A DNA stretch of 64,000 bases from Climacium dendroides (Eukaryota; Streptophyta; Bryopsida; Hypnales; Climaciaceae): assembly GCA_950106755.1 (NCBI GenBank), contig OX467087.1, forward strand, positions 6,266,047 through 6,330,046. Reading direction: 5' to 3'. Below, piece after piece: positions 57,588 through 64,000 of this stretch; the stretch's first letter is position 1; every line of letters begins with the position of its first letter. The translations under genes and the position numbers were made by a program. Below the pieces are notes generated by a model, which worked only from the letters and a program-made list of their open reading frames with translations, was not told the origin of the DNA and searched no databases.

Positions 57588-60500
57588 ATGGATGACCAAG
57601 TTGAGAAGCTGGAGGCCTTCTACGTACGCTGTGCGCACGAATCCTCTAGAGAGGAAGGGGACAACTTTGACAATGACGGAGACTACTGGGAATTCAAAAA
57701 TCCCGAGAAGGTTGAGAGTTGAAGTCTCTACATGATTCCATTCAAGAACCTCATTTGCTTCGCTGCAAAGTTCAAAGACACGGACCATTTCTTCAACATA
57801 TCATTTGATGAGAAGATAAAGGACGTCGCCCACGACAGTGGTCCATTCTTGAAAATTCGCTACGTTACAGTTGTGACAGGAAAGCCTGAAAGCGAGCAGT
57901 ACCACTTCACTATTCGCTTGGACTCCTCAAGATGTGCCTTCAACATATCGTACTTCCTCTCAATGCTGGAACCGACTGAATACAGAACAGAGATACCCGA
58001 CCTTGAGAAGAAAGTTGACCACAACTACTTCAAAACAAAGGACGGGAAGTTGGCAACGGGGAAGGCCCTATACTCTCGCTTGAAGACACTCCTGAACGAC
58101 TTCACAATTCTGAAGACGAAACTTGAGCTCAAGAAGAAAGACATGATTGTCAGAACTATCTCTCAGGAGTTTCCAAGTAACGTGGAGGGACAGAGCTCAA
58201 TGGGTACACCTGGAACCCAACAGAGTCGGGGGACAAGAAAGTCCAAGCAGTCTGCAACTCCACCACCAGCTTCCAGGCTAAGTAAGATGGCATCAACCTC
58301 AACAGCAGTAGCAGCAGCGTAAGATCCTAATGCAGTTTTACTAGGGAAGCTGAGTTTTGTGTCCACGGTAACTGAGGTCTCGCTCCCTTATAACGCCAAA
58401 AAGTCGCACGATTACATTGCGTCCGCGGAAGCATACAAGGCCTACTGGAAGCACTGCACTGACGCTTACATCTTTGGCTTGGAGGATAAGAAGACGATTT
58501 CCATTGAGCAGCTCATCAAGGCCCCAGAGGATTTAAACATCCATAGCCATGAGATGAAGCTCGCGGAAGACATGATGACATACCTTTGGGAAATGCCAGA
58601 TAAGTCCACAAAACAAACATTGTGCGTCATGCCAGTGGACTACTCTGAGAAGCCAAAGCCGGAGGATTGGCTAGCACTAGAAAGGAAGAACTTCTACATC
58701 ATCGATGGGTAGCATAGTGTGACTGCCAGCAAAATGATGGTGGACCAAAATCTTGACAAAGAGATTGTCAAGAACTTTCGTCAATGGGATTGCTACGTGG
58801 TCTGGTCCACAGATGCTCAAAAACTACGGGACATATCAGCGTACTACAATAGGGTCAACCACTTTGTGGCGCAGAAGCCCTCGTGGTCAACAAACATTTT
58901 GGGAGCCAGAAAAGTGTGGGAACTGATGGGAAGGCCACGCAATCCGAAGGAAGCCGCCCCAATAGCAACAATGTCCAATGTTAGACGAAACACTGAGAGT
59001 GCAGTAAATAAAAAGAAATTCATGGTAAGAGATTTAGGTCGAGTTGACTTGATCTATGAATGATAAGGTGATGCTTTGATCTTTGTCACGTGATAATGAA
59101 TGAAGTGTTCGAAGTAAGGAGAACAATAAGGTGCATTTGACGTTAAAAGTGAAATGTGTAGTTTAAGTCGGTTCGAGCTGAATAAAGAGCTCCAAATTGA
59201 CTGTGAATTATAAAATTATTTTGCAGGAATTCTCATCGGCAATGTACAAGCGGTTCGCTCTGCTAGATGTACTAAAGGCCTAGAAGACTGCGAAAGGCAA
59301 GGACGCCAAGGAGAAGCTCGAGATCTGAAACGAGATGAAGATAATCACAGCTCCAGACGACATGTACAACCTGTGGAGCGAGGTTATCTCTAGTGCTGCG
59401 CATGGGGAGTTGATAGACCCTAATACAAGACTGAAGTACAACGAGAAGGCAACTTGGAAGCCCGAGCAAGGGAATCTGACGCATGAGTTTTTCAAAGTGA
59501 TTGGAAACCTTTCCTTCAATGACTTGTCGAAGCTGGCCGAATATATTCTGCATCAGAATCTAGGGAGCAAGAACAAGGAGTACCCGAAGGTCACAATCAA
59601 GCTTCTCTCTGCTGTATAGGAGAGCTACTACACTACTAGGGAGTGGGTGGAGAGAAGGAAGCGCAAGCACAAGGTGAAGATGGAGCTCCACGCCCTGGAC
59701 ACAAGCCTCGGGCTCATGACCTCCTTAAACGAGCTGAACCACAAGAAGTGGAGGGAGTTCAAAGGAAGTCAGAACTTCACGAGTGCCACCATGAACGTGC
59801 TGCTAGAGCAGCCAGGGAACGAATACTAGATGGAGGCGAAGTAGTCAAGAGCAAAGGGGAAGAGCGCTGAGGAGATGTTAATGTACGCGGCTGAGTTCTT
59901 TCGGGTCTTCCTGTAGTAGAGAAACAACTTTGTGCCTCCAAAATCCACTGCATACTATCATCCATATGACGTTATGTATAAGACGCACCAGAATTGGCCT
60001 AGAGGCATGCTCACTACAAAGAACGTGAAGGACATCAAGCTTGGAGTGTGGGACCTGCGTTATACCCCGAATGTGGTGTCAAAGTCTAAGTGTACACCAG
60101 TCGATCCATACTTCGCTGCAGTTGTCGAGTCCTCCCAAGAAAAGGGCCAACCTTTTCTCGAGGACATTTTAGTGTGGGTGCTCATTTGTTTCGACCTCAC
60201 CGAGCAAACGCAGACACTCCACTTCATAGACAGCAATCCCCCGTTGAAGGAGTATTCCATGAGTTTCTCTAACTACATGCTCTCACCCAATGAGCGTATC
60301 GGTGACTTGTCTACACGAAGCAAGAAGGCGGTGGAACCAATTTATCTGACCATTCTACAGAGCCCAAGCAACGCTAGGACGGTGAAGATGAGGTCTTTCT
60401 ATGATGCTCCCAACACTGAAACATTCACGAAGCTTGGGACTTACAACGAGCTAGAGTTCAGGATTAACAATATTGAGCTACGGATGGAGTTCTTCCTCAA

Positions 60501-61882
60501 TCTCGTGAGGAAATTCTGCGCTCCTGGACAAAGCATAATGTCATTCTTTGCTGGGTCAAAGTTCACATGTGCTACGATGGTAAGCTTGAATGCAATTAAT
60601 TCCACAATGTCATGTTTTGGCTATGGTTAAGGTCGATTTGACCTGAATAAAATGAACATGTATATCGTTCTTGTAATTATAAGGTGATAGAAGTCAGGTC
60701 GGGTCAACCTGACTTGTAGCATTGGCTAGAGTGAGTTGTTCCGCAGGTCGGCTCGACCTGACCGGTGGCATTGAGTGTCCAAGCCTTAGCTTTAGGTCGG
60801 GTCGACCTGACACAACCTACTGCTGACATTACTTGAAATGCCATTGTATCCTCATTAGGGAATTTACATACCATTGTAGTCTGATGGCGTTGTGTGTGAC
60901 TTTGCAGATGAGTGGGGTTAATGTGTTTGCTATGGGGGACTTGGAGGAGAGTGACCAGTGGACTGAAATTGCAACCACTGCAAAGAAATTGGATAATAAC
61001 GATTTTCTTCCAGAGGGATACTTTGTTGATGAGGGCAAATTCCCACGCCGACCATCAGGGTCAAGCACGCCATCGTCATCAAAACACAAGGGGAAGGCAG
61101 CTGGAGAGGCAAGCACGCCGTCCGGTCGGAGGTCATCTATAATCATAGTGTGTGAGTCCTCCGACAGTGATGGGGCAGCCGGTGATGACGACGACGACGA
61201 CGACGTTCCCATGGATCGGAGCACCCCTCTAGTGATCCGCTCTCAAAGCATCCGAGGGTCATCAACGTCGTCGGGTTAACCACCTGACACCTCTACCATG
61301 CCGTCTCTAACCTCTAAGGAGAAGCGAAAGAGGGCAAGATTGCAAGCTGATGACAATTATAAGGCCGAAATTGCAGAGCTCAAGAAGAGGCGGGAACAAG
61401 ATCAGATGATGTTTGACAGGCAGGCCAGGGAGATGGCGGAGTCGCGACAGTTTATGGTGGCAATGTCACAGAAGAACGACTCCAAACTTGACGCCATTAT
61501 CAATAGTCTTGGTGGAGCCATGCCTCTGGCATCTGTGTAGCCGTCTTAGGCTGACTAGGAGCTTTTGCTGTAGGGAGCGCCAGCAAGACCAACAATGAGT
61601 GGATCCTTAAGCTTACCCTCCACTCCACGATTGATTGGGGTGCCTTCTGTCTCTCTCACTCCTCTTGCAGGTTCTGTAGATCCTCCAGCTCCTCCTAATG
61701 AGGAGTGCCCCTCGACCCCTACACCTCCACCTGATGACGAGGACACGACACGAGTTCCACTTAATGGTGGCAGGTTCTCAGAGACCTTGGAGTCTAGCCC
61801 AAAGATGCCCGCGGATCCTGCCATCGCCATTGATGATGATTGGAGTCATGCATTGGATGGCCAGGATGCACCATCAAATTGA
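57588..61882 (+). pseudogene. Large protein with DGQHR/ParB-like and methyltransferase-like parts, many stops
   Basis: One frame of 1,255 codons runs from ATG 57,588 (MDDQVEKLEAFYVRC) to TGA 61,880 across two in-phase introns (59,025-59,226 and 60,580-60,907), with no indel but 15 premature stops. Order: unrecognised N-terminal domain (~1-190); Ser/Thr/Gln-rich linker; a DGQHR-family signature at 58,695-58,735, reading IIDG-stop-HSVTASK with TAG in place of the Gln codon, followed by VVWSTDAQKLRDISAYYNRVN; a Lys-rich middle; a region (59,932-60,960) with FIDSNPPLKEYS and FFAGSKFTCATM followed after the intron by VNVFAMGD, like motif I of a beta-class DNA methyltransferase; an Asp-rich acidic stretch (~61,165-61,215); a coiled coil (61,300-61,520); and a Pro/Ser-rich tail. 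The DGQHR call is good and the methyltransferase call weak. It is probably a transposon-type gene inactivated by deamination. Confidence 0.6.
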
Positions 61883-62127
61883 TCATACAATCACTCGATG
61901 TCATTTGTATAGAATTAGCTCGACTCGAGTTGATTTGTGTCATAGGTTGTATTTAGATAGAGGCCCTTAGTGTGGGAGACAGAACTTTTTGATAGAAAAC
62001 AATTTTTTGGCAAATCCATATCTTCATGTAAGATGATGACTTTTTTATACTCAATTTTATTAATCAATTATACAGATTTTCAGTAAAAATTTTAAGTCTT
62101 ATTTGTCTGGCCCTTCCTAAATTGCAG

Positions 62128-63313
62128 AACCTCCTCTGATGGCTATTCCAATTCGACCGAATGAACTTTGAAAATCTATTGCTCCTGTACAGCATGTACA
62201 AAGTCCACCATTTGGTTGTGGCACTATGGAAGCTACAAGTGGAGGTGTACCAGAATCTGAGTCCATGCATTTAGATGATGACGTCTCTATTCCTGACGTT
62301 CATCTTCTGGAGATTGAAATGTTGGACCTCGTTGAACTAACGTTGCCTTTGCGGGAAAAGGTATCCTCTTGCCCATGTGTCCTTGATCTCTGCACTAATA
62401 GGTACCTCTATATTCATAGTCTGCAACGTTTCGATTTTGATTTTTTCCCTAAGTTTCGAAATGTGTCAGTGCAGCTTAGTAACTGTCTACACATTTGTCC
62501 GTTTGATAGTAGGGATCGGTTCCCCCATCTGAATGTGAAGATACGTCGAAGGATGTTGAGATTCCATTGACGTCTAGGGTGACCGTCGCCGAGAAGTGGA
62601 TGAATGTTGTCCTGGACTTGAATGGAGTCTTGTGTGTCTGTGAAGACGTCAAGTACAAGGGGTAGACTGTGCACGTTGGGAATGCAGACCAACCGCACTC
62701 CGCCACAATTCCTACGATTGTGGGACCGAAGGCGGTGTTTATCCACTTGAATTGCGCTCATTTTCTTCGTGAGCTAGGATTGATAGCACACGTTTCTATT
62801 TGGAGCTCCATAAAGAAGTTTACCGTTCAAAAAATCGTCGATTATCTTTTTGTCGGTCTGGATAAGCCCCGCATTATACTTGGGCAGGAGTCTTGCACGA
62901 CGCTCAAGTGTGAGGAACAAGGCCGGATAGTCACATTCAGGGAGCCAGGCACCACCAAGGACCTGTTCGTGAAGGATGCGAACACCTTGTTTAATAATTT
63001 CAATGGGCAATTTCTTTGAGAGAATACTGTCATAGTTGACGACAGTCCTATGAAGCACTTCATGAACAAGTCGGAGAACGTCGTTCTCCCCATCAGTTGG
63101 TTTCCCAAGGGTAACGGCCCTAGGGACTCATATTTGGATATGGTTCTTTTGCCCTGGCTCAGGCGACTTCACGTAGTTCGAGATGAAGGGTTGAAATCAT
63201 TTTGCAAGAGTAGTGTGGAGAAGATTGGACGGAAGATGTTGTATGACGAGAGAAATCGTGGCATGTACAATAGTCTTATGGATGCAGTTAGAGTGTCTTC
63301 AGTATATCGATAA
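62128..63313 (+). pseudogene. FCP1/SCP-like HAD phosphatase gene, broken
   Basis: Two exons join in phase 0: 62,128-62,360 (acidic, EIEMLDLVELTLPL) and 62,513-63,313, with a 152-bp intron. The second exon carries the FCP1-homology (NLI-interacting factor) phosphatase domain. MNVVLDLNGVLCV holds the nucleophile Asp but has Asn at the usual general-acid Asp of DLDxTL. FLRELGLIAHVSIWSS and the following VQKIVDYLF form the middle block, and VIVDDSPMKHFM is the distal metal-binding motif. Premature stops: TGA 62,169-62,171, TAG 62,663-62,665 and TGA 63,017-63,019, all explicable by C-to-T. The frame ends at TAA 63,311-63,313. It follows the DGQHR gene in the same orientation by ~245 bp and has palindrome sites on both sides, so it probably belongs to the same element. 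The first exon starts in mid-codon, so an earlier exon or fusion to the upstream gene is possible. Confidence 0.62.
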
Positions 63314-63433
63314 CGCACTGCATTTCATTGCATGTTCATCAACCACGTCGATGCAATGACTGTATCATCGTCTAATTGGCGTTACGAGAGGGTAGTTTAT
63401 TTATTGCTTTAGTTCAGGTCGAGTCGTGCTGAA

Positions 63434-64000
63434 TGGCATGTGCATTGTTGTGAGCACTTTTTTACCCACCCATGGTAAACTAGCGTTGCACAACTAGGTT
63501 CTTAGTATTGTTTTATAAGTTTTGTCATAAGGGTGCCTAGCGTTAATTCATTGTGCCTTCCAAGCAATGGATCTTTTCTAACTCCTATATGTGAAAAACA
63601 AACAAAACAACAAGAAATTCTAAATGACCATAAGTTTTACCCTTTTATCTCAACTAACTAAGCCAATGTGGTTTTTTATTCAAAATGAATTCAGTCTTGA
63701 TGTATCATTTTTAAGTGATAGAACATGTTATGCCATTTCTAAAAATATAAAACTCGACCTCATCCGAGCTTTCTGACAATAGTTATGGAGGGATGAAGTT
63801 TGACCGCTAATCGGTTCATCAAACTTCATCCATTGATTTCTACTAATCTACCTTATAAATTTACTTGAGATTTGACTTTTGTGCTCTGAACTCTATTTAC
63901 TATTTGACTTTCTAATATGGTTGACTTTGGATGATTTATCTAACTTTCATCCATTTTGACCCCTAAACTTCATCCTTTCATATCTTGGTCATTGTAACTC
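63434..64000. other. No gene seen
   Basis: AT-rich DNA. No palindrome of the 56-63 kb family occurs after 63,433, so the element may end near here, but no terminal repeat was recognised. Confidence 0.35.

Larger units (their letters stand above)
56430..63433. promoter_or_regulatory. Family of 17 dispersed palindromes, core AGGTCG-N2-3-CGACCT
   Basis: Sites: 56,430-56,454; 56,542-56,568; 56,668-56,695; 56,848-56,872; 56,959-56,985; 57,084-57,112; 57,279-57,306; 57,411-57,433; 57,510-57,532; 59,031-59,054; 59,159-59,183; 60,627-60,648; 60,691-60,715; 60,744-60,760; 60,792-60,810; 61,913-61,936; 63,413-63,433. The best is 56,430-56,454, with 11-base arms AATTCAGGTCG/CGACCTGAATT around CAT. Outer arms differ between sites yet remain complementary (AATT/AATT, CATTT/AAATG, GCAG/CTGC, AAGT/ACTT, CTTC/GAAG). 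All sites are in 5' DNA, introns or 3' DNA; none lies in an exon. Function unknown: a dyad protein site, a hairpin, or a mobile palindrome. Confidence 0.8.

Noticed and set aside
57588..61882. Alternative genetic code with TAG read as Gln
   Set aside because: CAG codons are also used for Gln in the same frame, TGA and TAA stops occur too, and other genes in the window end normally. Methylation-driven C-to-T decay explains all of it.
61698..61970. Alternative frame overlapping the C-terminal tail
   Set aside because: Shadow of the Pro/Ser-rich coding frame 61,595-61,882.

Overview
The window looks like repeat-dense heterochromatin of a land plant or close relative. The support is remnants of plant-type NAD kinase and DNA polymerase eta genes with GT-AG introns, NLR-style leucine-rich repeats, CACTA and PIF/Harbinger transposons, degenerate TTTAGGG repeats, and premature stops that nearly all look like C-to-T changes at CAG, CGA or CAA codons, as expected from cytosine methylation. 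A fungal/oomycete-style Crinkler-like NTPase hints at a non-seed plant, but the species cannot be fixed from sequence alone. Few genes look intact.

Layout. 1-5.5 kb: an unclassified repeat, two MITE copies, a truncated NAD kinase gene, an unrecognised multi-exon gene and the right end of a CACTA element. 5.5-16.6 kb: four copies or pieces of one CCGG-rich gag-like retroelement family without pol, one lying between ~210-bp inverted repeats. 17-19 kb: a G-poor decayed LINE with an RNase H domain. 19.17-30.77 kb: one PIF/Harbinger element with 37-bp TIRs and TTA target duplications. It carries a Myb/SANT gene and a transposase gene and is interrupted by two nested CACTA elements, one of which splits the Myb/SANT frame. 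31.06-33.68 kb: the Crinkler-like NTPase gene, frameshifted, with the PIF element about 290 bp upstream. 34.5-36.8 kb: a polymerase eta remnant. 37.7-39.1 kb: an orphan LRR gene. 39-43.8 kb: AT-rich DNA with no gene seen. 43.8-51.9 kb: a ~194-bp satellite of about 42 monomers. 52-56.3 kb: further repeats, a perfect 27-bp hairpin and telomere-like DNA.

56.4-63.4 kb is the most unusual part. A ~1,254-codon reading frame with two introns encodes a protein with a DGQHR/ParB-like signature, a methyltransferase-like glycine motif, an acidic stretch and a coiled coil. It is followed by an FCP1/SCP-like HAD phosphatase gene. Seventeen copies of a palindrome close to AGGTCG-N2-3-CGACCT lie only in the introns and flanks, and their outer arms differ between sites while staying self-complementary. 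I read this as a decayed, possibly undescribed mobile or selfish element with its own palindromic site family. The frame has no indel but 15 premature stops, so this copy is probably dead.
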